Positions 36,098-45,916 of a stretch of DNA of 64,000 bases are shown here, piece after piece; position 1 is the stretch's first letter; each line of letters starts with the position of its first letter. Both the position numbers and the translations under genes were made by a program. This DNA is from Rhizosaccharibacter radicis (GTDB lineage: Bacteria > Pseudomonadota > Alphaproteobacteria > Acetobacterales > Acetobacteraceae): the NCBI GenBank assembly GCA_024508355.1, contig JAMZEJ010000002.1:186001-250000 (forward strand), given 5' to 3'. The notes under the pieces are model-generated. The model made no database searches. It was given only the letters and a program-made list of their open reading frames with translations, and had not been told where the DNA came from.

Positions 36098-36341
36098 CCG
36101 CCTTTCCCGTCCATCGCAGCATGGCGAACCCCAGCGCAGTTTGGAGGACGTTGGGAGGGAGGACCGCAAACACAACCGCACGATGGCAGGATAAAGGGGC
36201 GCGATGTGCGCTTCGGTTCGGTTGTGCTTTTTCAACGAGTTATGCCGCGATTTCGCGAGGTGCGCCTGATCGGCGCAGCCTGCGCATCGGCGCATTCCCA
36301 AGCAAAATCATCGCTTTGGCGCGATGTGTGGAGCGCCGGGC
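36098..36341. other. oriT: Candidate origin of transfer region (oriT)
   Basis: A gap of about 240 bp directly upstream of the relaxase gene. GGCGCGATGTG occurs twice (36198-36208 and 36318-36328), and TGCGCC-TGATC-GGCGCA (36261-36277) forms an inverted repeat. The position and repeats suit relaxase and auxiliary protein binding. The nick site is not identified. Confidence 0.5.
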
Positions 36342-38078
36342 ATGACCGACGACCACGACTTCCGCATCCGGCCAGGCCGCATCCGCTCGACCAGCGCGCA
36401 GCGGGCGCGGCCCTTCATCGCCCAGGCGCTCGCGGCCGCCCAACGCGCCGGCGGCAGCGTCTCCCGGCAAGGGAAGATCGGGTCGGGAGCGCGGTCCCGC
36501 TTCGGGCGCGGCCAGCGCGCCTCGATCCAGGCGAACCGCCTCATCACCGCCCGCTCGCGCGGTGCGGTCATCAAGGCGCGGGTCGTCCGTCACGGGGGAC
36601 GGTCCGCGCCGCTCTCCACGCATCTCGATTATCTGCGCCGCGACGGCGTCACCCGCGACGGGGAGAAGGCCCGGCTGTTTGGTCCGGGCGGCGATGACGT
36701 CGACGCCAAGAGCTTCGCGGAGCTGTCCGAGGACGACCGCCACCATTTCCGCTTCATCGTCTCGCCGGACGACGCGCTGGAGATGTCCGACCTCAAGGGC
36801 TTCACCCGTGAGCTGGTCGGACAGATGGAGAAGGATCTCGGCACGCGGCTCGAATGGGTCGCGGTCGATCACTGGAACACCGAGCATTCGCATGTCCACC
36901 TGATCGTGCGCGGCGTCCGAGATGACGGCGAGAACCTGGTCATCTCGCGCGACTACATAAAGGAGGGCATGCGCGATCGGGCGCGCGACCTGATCACCCA
37001 AGAGCTGGGGCCGTGCACCGATCAGGAAATCCGGCGGACGCTGGAGCGCCAGATCGACGCCGACCGCTGGACCAACCTCGATCGCCAGCTCGCCCGCGAC
37101 GCCTTTCGCACCGGCGTCATCGATCTCGCGCCGCGGGCCGATCGGCAACCCGACGAATTCCATGCCTTGAAGATCGGGCGGCTGCGCAAGCTCGAAGGCC
37201 TCGGGCTCGCCGACGAGATCGGACCGGGACAATGGACGATCTCGGACAAGGCCGAGGCGACCCTGCGCGAGCTCGGCGAGCGGGGCGACATCATCAAGCG
37301 CATCCACCACGGCCTGACCGAGCGCGGCATCGAGCGGGGCGCCGCGAGCTATGTGCTGGCGTCCGAAAGCCTCAACGATCCGGTCATCGGCCGCCTGGTC
37401 GCCCGCGGCCTCGACGACGAGCTGAAGGGCACCGCCTTCGCCGTCGTCGACGGCATCGACGGCCGGACCCACCACATCAAGCTTCCCGACCTCGACGCGG
37501 CCGGCGACAGCGCGCCGGGTTCGATCGTCGAGCTTCGGAAATTCGACGACGCGCGCGGTCAGCGCCGCGTGGCGATCGCGGTGCGGTCCGATCTCGACAT
37601 CGAGCGCCAGGTCACCGCAGCCGGCGCAACCTGGCTCGACCGGCAGAATATCGCCCGCGAGCCGGCGGCGCTCGGCGGCGGCTTCGGCGCCGAGGTGCGC
37701 GACGCCATGGACCGGCGGGCCGAGCATCTTGTCGGCCAGGGCCTTGCCGAGCGCCAGAAGCGCGGCGTCAGCTTCCAGCCCGGCCTGGTCGACACGCTGC
37801 GGCGTCGCGAGCTGGAGGCGGCTGCCCAACGCATCGCCGCCGAGGCCGGGCGGCCGCAGGTCAAACCTGAATCCGGCGAATATGTCACCGGCACCTATCA
37901 GCGGCGGCTGAACCTCGCGAGCGGCCGCTTCGCCATGATCGACGACGGGCTCGGCTTCAGCCTCGTTCCCTGGACGCCATCACTCGAAAAGCAGCTCGGC
38001 CGTCACGTCTCCGGCGTCGCCCGGAGCGACGGCGGCGTCGACTGGAGCTTCGGCCGCCAGCGGGGGCTCGGCCTGTGA
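36342..38078 (+). CDS. Relaxase, VirD2-like (DUF3363 type)
   Basis: A 578-residue mobilisation nuclease. The N-terminal domain holds the histidine triad-type motif H-W-N-T-E-H-S-H-V-H-L (177-187), and a candidate catalytic tyrosine is Y97 in T-H-L-D-Y-L-R-R-D-G. The C-terminal part is the DUF3363 domain of rhizobial-type relaxases. It should nick oriT and lead the strand into the recipient. The start is ATG 36342. It is followed after 28 bases by traG. Confidence 0.9.
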   Translation: MTDDHDFRIRPGRIRSTSAQRARPFIAQALAAAQRAGGSVSRQGKIGSGARSRFGRGQRASIQANRLITARSRGAVIKARVVRHGGRSAPLSTHLDYLRRDGVTRDGEKARLFGPGGDDVDAKSFAELSEDDRHHFRFIVSPDDALEMSDLKGFTRELVGQMEKDLGTRLEWVAVDHWNTEHSHVHLIVRGVRDDGENLVISRDYIKEGMRDRARDLITQELGPCTDQEIRRTLERQIDADRWTNLDRQLARDAFRTGVIDLAPRADRQPDEFHALKIGRLRKLEGLGLADEIGPGQWTISDKAEATLRELGERGDIIKRIHHGLTERGIERGAASYVLASESLNDPVIGRLVARGLDDELKGTAFAVVDGIDGRTHHIKLPDLDAAGDSAPGSIVELRKFDDARGQRRVAIAVRSDLDIERQVTAAGATWLDRQNIAREPAALGGGFGAEVRDAMDRRAEHLVGQGLAERQKRGVSFQPGLVDTLRRRELEAAAQRIAAEAGRPQVKPESGEYVTGTYQRRLNLASGRFAMIDDGLGFSLVPWTPSLEKQLGRHVSGVARSDGGVDWSFGRQRGLGL

Positions 38079-38106
38079 CCACCATCCCAAGCGAAAGGAC
38101 CCCGCC

Positions 38107-40101
38107 ATGTCCGCCACCAAGATCCTCTGGGGCCAGATCCTCACGGTCTTCGCCATCGTCCTTTTGACGACCTGGGCCGCTACGCAATGGACGGCCTACA
38201 GACTCGGCTTCCAGCCCCAGCTCGGGCCGCCATGGTTCATGCTCGGTCATTGGCTGATCTACTATCCGTGGTCCTTCTTTCCCTGGTGGTACTTCTACGA
38301 CGCCTATGCGCCGCCGATCTTCGTCGAGGGCGCCTACATCGCGGCGTCCGGCGGCTTTGTGTCGATCGCCGTCGCCATCGGCATGTCGGTGTGGCGGGCG
38401 CGGGAAGCGAAGAACGCCGAGACCTTCGGCTCGGCGCGTTGGGCACATGAAGACGAGGTGCGCGGCGCCGGCCTGCTCGGCGAGGACGGCGTGGTGCTCG
38501 GCAAGTACGACCGCGCCTATCTCCGGCATGACGGCCCCGAGCATGTGCTGTGCTTCGCGCCGACCCGTTCCGGCAAAGGCGTTGGTCTGGTCGTGCCGTC
38601 GCTCCTGACCTGGCCGGGCTCGGCCATCGTCCACGACATCAAGGGCGAGAACTGGGCGCTGACCGCAGGCTTCCGCGCCCGCCATGGCCGGGTGCTGCTG
38701 TTCGATCCCACCAATGCGAAGTCGGCCGCCTACAATCCGTTGCTCGAGGTGCGCCGCGGCGAGTGGGAAGTCCGGGACGTGCAGAACATCGCCGACATCC
38801 TGGTCGATCCGGAGGGCAGCCTCGAAAAGCGGAACCACTGGGAGAAGACCAGCCACGCGCTTCTGGTCGGCGCGATCCTGCATGTCCTCTACGCGGAGGA
38901 GGACAAGACGCTCGCCGGCGTCGCCGCCTTCCTCTCCGATCCGAAGCGGCCGATCGAGTCCACCTTGGCAGCGATGATGAAGACTGCTCATCTCGGCGAG
39001 AGCGGACCCCATCCGGCGATCGCGTCGGCCGCCCGCGAGCTGCTGAACAAGTCCGACAACGAACGCTCTGGCGTGCTCTCGACCGCCATGTCGTTCCTCG
39101 GCCTCTATCGCGATCCCGTCGTCGCCGAGGTGACGCGGCGCTGCGACTGGCGCATCGCCGACATCGTTGGCGCCAAGCAGCCGACCAGCCTTTACCTGGT
39201 GGTCCCGCCCTCGGACATTGCCCGGACCAAGCCGCTCATCCGGCTCATTCTCAACCAGATTGGCCGGCGCCTGACGGAGGACCTCAAGGCGAAGGGCAGC
39301 CGGCACCGGCTGCTCCTGATGCTCGACGAGTTTCCCGCGCTCGGCCGGCTCGACTTCTTCGAATCCGCGCTCGCCTTCATGGCCGGCTATGGGTTGAAGG
39401 CGTTCCTGATCGCGCAATCGCTGAACCAGATCGAGAAGGCCTACGGACCCAACAACTCGATCCTCGACAACTGCCACGTCCGCGTCAGCTTCGCGACCAA
39501 CGACGAGCGCACCGCCAAGCGCGTCTCCGACGCGCTCGGCACCGCGACCGAGATGCGCGCCATGCGCAACTATGCCGGCCATCGTCTCTCGCCCTGGCTC
39601 GGCCACCTGATGGTGTCTCGCTCGGAGACCGCCAGGCCTCTGCTTACCCCGGGCGAGATCATGCAGCTCCCGCCCGCCGACGAGATCGTCATGGTCGCGG
39701 GCACGCCACCGATCCGCGCAAAGAAAGCCCGCTATTATGAGGATCGCCGCTTCAAGGATCGGATCATGGCGCCGCCGGCACTCACCAGACCGACGCAGCC
39801 TGGCGCGGACGACTGGAGCCGGCTTCCGCTTCCGGCACGGCCGGCGAGCGTAGTGTCGGCCGGTGCGGTCATCGTTGATGATGCTGGTGACGAAGATCCG
39901 ACCGGGTCGGAACGGCGCCACCAGCCGGAACTCGAACGGGCCGCGCCGGTCGAGAAGAAGGCGCCGATCGAAAACGAGTTCGACGGCGGCTTCGACGACG
40001 AGGCCGATGACGACACGGCCCGGATCAGCCGCGCGAACCAGATCATGCAGGGCGTGGCGCGCCAGGTCTCGCTCGATCCGAACGACGGCATGGAGCTGTG
40101 A
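38107..40101 (+). CDS. traG: Type IV coupling protein TraG/VirD4
   Basis: A 664-residue ATPase. Two N-terminal membrane segments (about 8-28 and 70-97) flank a short periplasmic loop. Walker A is A-P-T-R-S-G-K-G-V-G near 152-160 and Walker B is L-L-M-L-D-E-F-P-A-L near 403-412. The acidic C-terminus (from about 590) is unstructured and variable. It brings the relaxase-DNA complex to the mating channel. It starts with ATG after A-A-G-G-A-C, and the RHH gene follows 7 bases later. Confidence 0.95.
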   Translation: MSATKILWGQILTVFAIVLLTTWAATQWTAYRLGFQPQLGPPWFMLGHWLIYYPWSFFPWWYFYDAYAPPIFVEGAYIAASGGFVSIAVAIGMSVWRAREAKNAETFGSARWAHEDEVRGAGLLGEDGVVLGKYDRAYLRHDGPEHVLCFAPTRSGKGVGLVVPSLLTWPGSAIVHDIKGENWALTAGFRARHGRVLLFDPTNAKSAAYNPLLEVRRGEWEVRDVQNIADILVDPEGSLEKRNHWEKTSHALLVGAILHVLYAEEDKTLAGVAAFLSDPKRPIESTLAAMMKTAHLGESGPHPAIASAARELLNKSDNERSGVLSTAMSFLGLYRDPVVAEVTRRCDWRIADIVGAKQPTSLYLVVPPSDIARTKPLIRLILNQIGRRLTEDLKAKGSRHRLLLMLDEFPALGRLDFFESALAFMAGYGLKAFLIAQSLNQIEKAYGPNNSILDNCHVRVSFATNDERTAKRVSDALGTATEMRAMRNYAGHRLSPWLGHLMVSRSETARPLLTPGEIMQLPPADEIVMVAGTPPIRAKKARYYEDRRFKDRIMAPPALTRPTQPGADDWSRLPLPARPASVVSAGAVIVDDAGDEDPTGSERRHQPELERAAPVEKKAPIENEFDGGFDDEADDDTARISRANQIMQGVARQVSLDPNDGMEL

Positions 40102-40108
40102 GGCACCC

Positions 40109-40543
40109 ATGGCCAACCCATCGAAGAAGCTGCGCCTGTCGGTCTATCTCGAACCCGAGGTGATGAAGGCGCTCGCAGCCCATGCGGCCCGGCGCGATCA
40201 GTCGCGCTCGCTCATCGCCGAGGCGGCGATCGCGTCCTTCCTGTCGCCCGACGCCGCCGAGCGCCAGGAGGCGGCCACGACCAAGCGCCTCGACCAGCTC
40301 GATCGGCGCATGACCCGAATGGAGCGGGACGTCGGCATCTCGATCGAGATGCTCGCCGTTTTCGTGCGCTTCTGGCTGACCACCAACCCGCCGCTGCCCG
40401 AGCCGGCGCAGGCCGCCGCCCGAGCGCAGGCGGGCGAGCGTTACGACGCCTTCGTCGCAGCGCTCGGCCGCAGACTCGCCAAGGGTCCCAAGCTCCGGCA
40501 GGAGATTTCCGAGGACATAGATCCCGCGCGCGACGCGCAATAA
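40109..40543 (+). CDS. CopG-type ribbon-helix-helix protein
   Basis: A 144-residue protein. The N-terminal RHH domain (about 6-50) reads L-R-L-S-V-Y-L-E-P-E-V-M-K-A-L, then S-R-S-L-I-A-E-A-A-I. A helical region with a hydrophobic segment (about 80-97) follows. Proteins of this type between traG and trbB are common in such clusters and may control transfer genes or take part in the relaxosome. The ATG is 7 bases after traG. Confidence 0.85.
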   Translation: MANPSKKLRLSVYLEPEVMKALAAHAARRDQSRSLIAEAAIASFLSPDAAERQEAATTKRLDQLDRRMTRMERDVGISIEMLAVFVRFWLTTNPPLPEPAQAAARAQAGERYDAFVAALGRRLAKGPKLRQEISEDIDPARDAQ

Positions 40544-40567
40544 GCAGCGATTGCGGCAACTCAAGTA

Positions 40568-40585
40568 TTCGGCGATTCCGCCGAA
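40568..40585. promoter_or_regulatory. Inverted repeat upstream of the trb operon
   Basis: TTCGGCG-ATTC-CGCCGAA is a perfect 7-bp hairpin in the 168-bp gap before trbB. There is no U-run after it, so it is more likely an operator or attenuator-like element than a terminator. The rest of the gap shows no clear promoter. Confidence 0.35.
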
Positions 40586-40711
40586 CGCCTGTCTTTGTAC
40601 GCCACGGTACGACGAGCAAAACAACCTGTTGCCGCCGGCCGATTTCCGGTTCTCTTAATCATCCCCGATCCAGGGACGGCCTGACGCGGTCCCGCAAAGA
40701 ACGGGGACAAC

Positions 40712-41695
40712 GTGGCCGGTTCTTCCGAGAAATCTGAGGCGATACTTCGCGGGGCGCGCATGCTGCGGACCGCACTCGGTCCCGCCATTGCCGGATTCCT
40801 CGGGGACGTCAGCGTGGTCGAGGTGATGCTCAACCCCGACGGCCGCCTCTGGGTCGACCGGCTCTCGGAAGGTTTGTCGGACACGGGCGAGCGGCTGTCC
40901 GCGGCCGATGGCGAGCGCATCGTGCGCTTGGTCGCCCATCATGTCGGCGCCGAGGTCCATGCCGGCAGTCCCCGGGTTTCGGCCGAGCTGCCGGAAACAG
41001 GGGAGCGCTTCGAGGGGCTTCTGCCGCCCGTGGTGGCGGCGCCGGCCTTCGCCATCCGCAAGCCCGCCGTCGCTGTCTTCACGCTGCAGGACTATGTCGC
41101 CGCCGGCACCATGACCGCCGCGCAGGCCGAGATCCTGCGCCAGGCCGTCGCCGATCGCCGCAACATCCTCGTGGCCGGCGGCACCTCGACCGGCAAGACG
41201 ACGCTGACCAACGCGCTGCTCGCCGAGGTCTCGAAGACCTCCGACCGCGTGGTGCTGATCGAAGACACCCGCGAGCTGCAATGTTCCGCGCCCAACCTCG
41301 TCGCCATGCGCACAAAGGACGGCGTCGCCACGCTCTCCGATCTCGTCCGCTCCTCGTTACGGCTTCGTCCCGACCGCATCCCGATCGGCGAGGTACGCGG
41401 CGCCGAGGCGCTCGACCTGCTCAAGGCCTGGGGCACCGGACACCCCGGCGGGATCGGCACGATCCACGCAGGCACCGCGCTCGGCGCACTACGCCGCCTT
41501 GAGCAGCTCATCCAGGAAGCCGTCGTCACCGTCCCGCGCGCGCTGATCGCCGAGACGATTGATCTCGTCGCGGTCCTCTCGGGCCGCGGCTCCACCCGGC
41601 GCCTGGCCGAACTCGGCCGCGTCGAAGGGCTCAGCCCTGACGGCGACTACCGCGTCCGCCCCGCAACCCAGCCCCCCGAAGGAGAACCCGCATGA
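40712..41695 (+). CDS. trbB: TrbB, VirB11-type ATPase
   Basis: A 327-residue secretion ATPase. Walker A is G-G-T-S-T-G-K-T (156-163), the Asp box contains L-I-E-D-T-R-E-L, Walker B and His box include [12 protein letters not shown] and G-T-I-H-A-G. It powers pilus assembly and substrate transfer at the inner membrane. The start is GTG 40712 after G-G-G-G-A. It overlaps trbC by 4 bases and begins the trb operon. Confidence 0.95.
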   Translation: MAGSSEKSEAILRGARMLRTALGPAIAGFLGDVSVVEVMLNPDGRLWVDRLSEGLSDTGERLSAADGERIVRLVAHHVGAEVHAGSPRVSAELPETGERFEGLLPPVVAAPAFAIRKPAVAVFTLQDYVAAGTMTAAQAEILRQAVADRRNILVAGGTSTGKTTLTNALLAEVSKTSDRVVLIEDTRELQCSAPNLVAMRTKDGVATLSDLVRSSLRLRPDRIPIGEVRGAEALDLLKAWGTGHPGGIGTIHAGTALGALRRLEQLIQEAVVTVPRALIAETIDLVAVLSGRGSTRRLAELGRVEGLSPDGDYRVRPATQPPEGEPA

Positions 41696-42024
41696 TCCGC
41701 CGTGCCCTGCATTTTCGTCGCCATCTCGCGACAACCGCATCCATCCTCATGGCCAGTGTCCTGCTGGCCCCGGCCGCCCACGCATCCGGTTCCTCAATGC
41801 CGTGGGAAGCGCCGCTGCAATCGATCCTCGAATCCATCGAGGGACCGGTCGCCAAGATCATCGCGGTGATCATCATCATCGTCACCGGCCTGACGCTCGC
41901 CTTCGGCGACACGTCTGGCGGCTTCCGCCGCCTGATCCAGATCGTGTTCGGCCTTTCGATCGCCTTCGCCGCGTCGAGCTTCTTCCTGTCGTTCTTCTCG
42001 TTCGGCGGCGGGGCGCTCGTCTGA
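41692..42024 (+). CDS. trbC: TrbC, conjugative pilin precursor
   Basis: A 110-residue pilin-like protein. A long signal segment ends near A-A-H-A-S (about 26-30), followed by two hydrophobic helices (about 52-72 and 82-105). In RP4 the homologue is trimmed and cyclised by TraF, which is also encoded here. It overlaps trbB by 4 bases and trbD by 1 base. Confidence 0.92.
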   Translation: MIRRALHFRRHLATTASILMASVLLAPAAHASGSSMPWEAPLQSILESIEGPVAKIIAVIIIIVTGLTLAFGDTSGGFRRLIQIVFGLSIAFAASSFFLSFFSFGGGALV

Positions 42025-42305
42025 TGGCGGGCCTGATCGAGAGCGGCGGCGACGTTCCGGGCTACACCGTCCCGGTCCACCGGGCACTGACCGAGCACAT
42101 CCTGCTCGGCGGCGCACCTCGCGCCATCGCCATCCTCAACGGCACGCTCGCCGCCGCTCTCGGTCTCGGTCTTCGCCTCTGGCTGGTCGGCCTCGGTCTC
42201 TGGGCCATCGGCCACTTCGCCGCCGTCTGGGCGGCCAAGCGCGACCCGCAATTCGTCGACGTCGGCCGCCGGCACCTCCGCATCCCCAGTCACCTGAACG
42301 TCTGA
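42024..42305 (+). CDS. trbD: TrbD, inner-membrane mating channel protein (VirB3-like)
   Basis: A 93-residue protein. V-P-V-H-R-A-L-T-E-H-I-L-L-G-G-A-P-R is the family's N-terminal pattern, followed by a hydrophobic hairpin (about 35-68). It belongs to the VirB3/TrbD family, which works with the VirB4/TrbE ATPase. The start is ATG 42024, sharing one base with the trbC stop codon. Confidence 0.92.
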   Translation: MAGLIESGGDVPGYTVPVHRALTEHILLGGAPRAIAILNGTLAAALGLGLRLWLVGLGLWAIGHFAAVWAAKRDPQFVDVGRRHLRIPSHLNV

Positions 42306-42315
42306 GGCGCGCGCC

Positions 42316-44754
42316 ATGATGAACCTCGCCGAATATCGCCGCACCTCGACCCGCGTTGCGGATTTCCTGCCATGGGTGGCGCTGGTCGCGCCCGGCGTCG
42401 TCCTCAACAAAGACGGCAGCTTCCAGCGCACCGCGCGCTTCCGCGGACCCGATCTCGATTCCGCCGTGCAGGCCGAGCTGGTCGCCGTCGCGGGGCGCCT
42501 CAACAGCGCCTTCCGCCGCCTCGGCAGCGGCTGGGCGATCTTCGTCGAAGCGCAACGCCATGCCGTCGACGCCTATCCGACGAGCCGGTTCCCCGATCCG
42601 GCCTCAGCGATGGTCGATGCCGAGCGCAAGGCCGACTTCGAAGAGGACGCCGTCCATTACGAGTCGAGCTATTTCCTGACCTTCACCTTCCTGCCGCCGG
42701 CCGAGGATGCCGCGCGCGCCGAGAGCTGGCTCTATGAGGGCAAGGCCGAGCGCGGCGTCGATGCCTGGGAGGCGCTGCGCGGCTTTGTCGATCGCACCGA
42801 TCGCATCCTGCAGCTCGTCGAGGCCTTCATGCCGGAATGCGGGTGGCTCGATGATGCCGAGACGCTCACCTATCTGCACTCGACCGTCTCGACGAAGCGC
42901 TATCGCGTGCGCGTTCCCGAGACGCCGATGTATCTCGACGCGTTGGTGGCCGATCAGCCGCTCACCGGCGGGCTGGAGCCGCGCCTTGCCGAGGCCCATC
43001 TGCGCATCCTGACCATCGTCGGATTTCCGACCGCGACGACGCCCGGCATCCTCGACGATCTGAACCGCCTAGCCTTTCCGTATCGCTGGTCGACGCGGGC
43101 GATCCTGCTCGACAAGACCGATGCGACGAAGCTGCTGACGAAGATCCGGCGGCAGTGGTTCTCCAAGCGCAAGTCGATCGCCGCAATCCTCAAGGAGGTG
43201 ATGACCAACGAGGCGAGCGCCCTGGTCGACACCGACGCCGCCAACAAGGCCGCCGACGCCGACCTCGCGCTGCAGGAACTTGGCGCCGATTATGCCGGAC
43301 AGGCCTATGTGACCGCCACGATTGCCGTCTGGGATAACGACCCCCGCGTCGCGGCCGAGAAGCTCCGTCTCGTCGAGAAGGTGATCCAGGGCCGCGACTT
43401 CACCGCGATGCCCGAAACGATCAACGCCGCCGACGCCTGGCTCGGATCGCTGCCGGGCCACGTCTACGCCAATGTCCGTCAGCCGCCGATCTCGACGCTT
43501 AATCTCGCCCACATGATCCCCCTTTCGGCGGTGTGGGCGGGACCGGAACGGGATGAGCACTTTGGTGCGCCCCCCTTGCTGTATGGCAAGACCGAAGGGT
43601 CCACCCCGTTCCGGTTCTCCATCCATGTCGGCGACGTCGGTCACACGCTGGTGGTCGGACCGACCGGCGCCGGCAAGTCGGTGCTGCTGGCGCTGATGGC
43701 GCTACAGTTCCGCCGCTACGCCCAAGCCCAGGTCTTTGCCTTCGACTTCGGCGGCTCGATTCGCGCAGCCGCCATCGCCATGGGCGGCGACTGGCACGAT
43801 CTCGGCGGCGGCCTGACCGAGGGCTCCGCCGACAGCGTCGCGCTGCAGCCGCTCTCCCGGATCGACGAGGCGGCAGAGCGTGCCTGGGCCGCCGACTGGA
43901 TCGTCGCGATCCTGATGCGCGAAAGCATTCAGGTCACGCCCGAGGTCAAGGAGCTGATCTGGACGGCGCTGTCGTCGCTCGCCAGCGCGCCCGTCGCCGA
44001 GCGCACCATGACTGGCCTCGCGGTGCTGCTTCAATCGAACGACCTGAAGCAGGCGCTGCGCCCATATTGCGTCGGCGGCCCCTATGGCCGGCTGCTCGAC
44101 GCCGAGAGCGAGCACCTCGGCGTCGCCACCGTCCAGGCCTTCGAGACCGAGGGCTTGATCGGGACGGCCGCGGCCCCGGCGGTCCTCTCCTATCTCTTCC
44201 ACCGCATCGAGGACCGGCTGAACGGCGAGCCGACGCTGATCATCGTGGACGAAGGCTGGCTCGCCCTCGACGACGAGGGTTTCGCCGGCCAACTCCGCGA
44301 GTGGCTGAAGACGCTGCGCAAGAAGAACGCCAGCGTCGTCTTCGCCACCCAGTCGCTCTCCGACATCGACGGATCGGCGATCGCGCCCGCCATCATCGAG
44401 AGCTGCCCGACCCGGCTGCTGCTGCCGAACGAACGGGCGATCGAGCCGCAGATCACCGCGATCTACCGCCGCTTCGGCCTCAACGATCGGCAGATCGAGA
44501 TCCTCGCCAGGGCCATGCCCAAGCGAGACTATTACTGCCAGAGCCGTCGCGGCAATCGGCTGTTCGAGCTGGGCCTCGCTGACGTCGCGCTCGCGCTCTG
44601 CGCGGCATCCTCCAAGACCGACCAGGCCGCCATAGACCGGATCGTCACCGAGCACGGACGCGAGGGCTTCCTCGCGGCGTGGCTGCGCCATCGCGGCGTC
44701 GCGTGGGCGGCCGACCTCATTTCCAACCTCACCAACCTGGAGAGCCAGCCATGA
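42316..44754 (+). CDS. trbE: TrbE, VirB4-type ATPase
   Basis: An 812-residue ATPase with the CagE/TrbE N-terminal domain and a C-terminal motor. Walker A is G-P-T-G-A-G-K-S near 448-455 and Walker B is I-I-V-D-E-G-W near 640, with F-A-T-Q-S-L-S-D nearby. It energises pilus assembly and protein or DNA movement. The length is normal for the family. It overlaps trbJ by 4 bases. Confidence 0.95.
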   Translation: MMNLAEYRRTSTRVADFLPWVALVAPGVVLNKDGSFQRTARFRGPDLDSAVQAELVAVAGRLNSAFRRLGSGWAIFVEAQRHAVDAYPTSRFPDPASAMVDAERKADFEEDAVHYESSYFLTFTFLPPAEDAARAESWLYEGKAERGVDAWEALRGFVDRTDRILQLVEAFMPECGWLDDAETLTYLHSTVSTKRYRVRVPETPMYLDALVADQPLTGGLEPRLAEAHLRILTIVGFPTATTPGILDDLNRLAFPYRWSTRAILLDKTDATKLLTKIRRQWFSKRKSIAAILKEVMTNEASALVDTDAANKAADADLALQELGADYAGQAYVTATIAVWDNDPRVAAEKLRLVEKVIQGRDFTAMPETINAADAWLGSLPGHVYANVRQPPISTLNLAHMIPLSAVWAGPERDEHFGAPPLLYGKTEGSTPFRFSIHVGDVGHTLVVGPTGAGKSVLLALMALQFRRYAQAQVFAFDFGGSIRAAAIAMGGDWHDLGGGLTEGSADSVALQPLSRIDEAAERAWAADWIVAILMRESIQVTPEVKELIWTALSSLASAPVAERTMTGLAVLLQSNDLKQALRPYCVGGPYGRLLDAESEHLGVATVQAFETEGLIGTAAAPAVLSYLFHRIEDRLNGEPTLIIVDEGWLALDDEGFAGQLREWLKTLRKKNASVVFATQSLSDIDGSAIAPAIIESCPTRLLLPNERAIEPQITAIYRRFGLNDRQIEILARAMPKRDYYCQSRRGNRLFELGLADVALALCAASSKTDQAAIDRIVTEHGREGFLAAWLRHRGVAWAADLISNLTNLESQP

Positions 44755-45515
44755 AACTGCGTGTCCCCAGCGCGGCGTTCGCCGCCGCCATTCTCGCCGC
44801 GCCGCTGTCGGTGTCGCCTGTGCTGATCGCCCCGGCCTCGGCCCAATGGATCGTCTACGATCCCACCAACTACGCGCAAAACCTGCTGTCGGCGACACGC
44901 GCGCTCCAGCAGATCAACAACCAGATCACGTCGCTTCAGAACGAAGCGCAGATGCTGATCAACCAGGCGCGCAACCTTACGAGCCTGCCGTTCTCCTCCC
45001 TTCAGCAGCTTCAGCAGTCTGTCCAGCGCACCCAGCAGCTCCTCAGCCAGGCGCAGGGCATCGCCTACAACGTCCAGAACATCGACCGGGCGTTCCAGAC
45101 AAATTACGCCGCCGGCAGCGCGTCGATGAGCGCCTCCGATCAGCAGCTCGTCGCTCAGGCGAAAGAGCGCTGGAACAACACCGTTTCAAGCCTGCAGGAC
45201 GCGATGCGCGTGCAGGCCGGCGTCGTCGGCAACATCGATACCAACCGTACGCAGATGTCGGCGCTGGTCGGACAGAGCCAAGGCGCCACCGGAGCCTTGC
45301 AGGCGACGCAGGCCGGCAACCAGCTCCTCGCGCTCCAGGCCCAGCAGCTCGCCGACCTCACCGCCGTCGTCTCGGCCAACGGCCGGGCCCAGGCGCTCGC
45401 CGAGGCCGAGCGGTCGGCCGCCGCTGAACAGGGCCGCGAGCAGCGCCGCCGCTTCCTGACGCCAGGCGCGGGATACCAGCCCGGCAACGCCCAGATGTTT
45501 CCGGGCAGCAACTGA
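44751..45515 (+). CDS. trbJ: TrbJ, VirB5-like mating pair protein
   Basis: A 254-residue periplasmic protein. The signal peptide ends near P-A-S-A-Q-W (about 28-32). The mature part is a long glutamine-rich helical region (L-Q-Q-I-N-N-Q-I-T-S-L-Q-N-E), with the family's tail. TrbJ/VirB5 proteins are minor pilus or entry-exclusion related components. It overlaps trbE by 4 bases. Confidence 0.92.
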   Translation: MKLRVPSAAFAAAILAAPLSVSPVLIAPASAQWIVYDPTNYAQNLLSATRALQQINNQITSLQNEAQMLINQARNLTSLPFSSLQQLQQSVQRTQQLLSQAQGIAYNVQNIDRAFQTNYAAGSASMSASDQQLVAQAKERWNNTVSSLQDAMRVQAGVVGNIDTNRTQMSALVGQSQGATGALQATQAGNQLLALQAQQLADLTAVVSANGRAQALAEAERSAAAEQGREQRRRFLTPGAGYQPGNAQMFPGSN

Positions 45516-45525
45516 GGGCGCGGCG

Positions 45526-45912
45526 ATGGACGGAAAGATTCTCGCCCGTGTCGGCGCCATCGGCTTCGTGACCTTTGCGATCACGGCGACGGCCATCGAA
45601 CTCTCCCGCAAGGACGAACCGCCGCTCTATCGCAGCGTCGCCGCGGCGACCGAAACCGGCGCCGACCCGCTGAAGACCGAGCTGCGGCGCTGCCAGCAGC
45701 TCGGCGAAGCCGGCACTCGTGATCCCGCCTGCCTCCAGGCCTGGGCGGACAATCGCGACCGCTTCCTGAAGCCATCGCAGGCCCTGCAGACGCAACCCGC
45801 GCCGCAGGCGCCAGGCCCGCATGGTCAGCCGCAGAACCCTCCGGCCGCCCGCGATCCCGCCGTCAACGAGGCCGCGCCGGCAATCGACTCCCACACGAAC
45901 GAGGCGCGTTGA
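45526..45912 (+). CDS. trbK: TrbK-like entry-exclusion/mating protein (trbK-alt)
   Basis: A 128-residue protein with an N-terminal membrane or signal segment (about 8-24), a conserved part R-R-C-Q-Q-L-G-E-A-G-T-R-D-P-A-C-L-Q-A-W-A-D-N-R-D-R-type with two cysteines (about 54-75), and a proline/alanine-rich tail. This is the alternative TrbK family found between trbJ and trbL in these operons. A role in surface exclusion is only a family-based suggestion. Confidence 0.85.
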   Translation: MDGKILARVGAIGFVTFAITATAIELSRKDEPPLYRSVAAATETGADPLKTELRRCQQLGEAGTRDPACLQAWADNRDRFLKPSQALQTQPAPQAPGPHGQPQNPPAARDPAVNEAAPAIDSHTNEAR

Positions 45913-45916
45913 GATC

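Noticed and set aside
36240..37829. 529-codon open frame on the minus strand opposite the relaxase gene
   Set aside because: Antisense to a gene with clear relaxase motifs; composition typical of reverse-strand frames in high-GC DNA.
37957..40116. 719-codon open frame on the minus strand opposite traG
   Set aside because: It mirrors the GC-rich codon structure of traG, has no recognisable family or ribosome site, and traG has complete motifs on the other strand.
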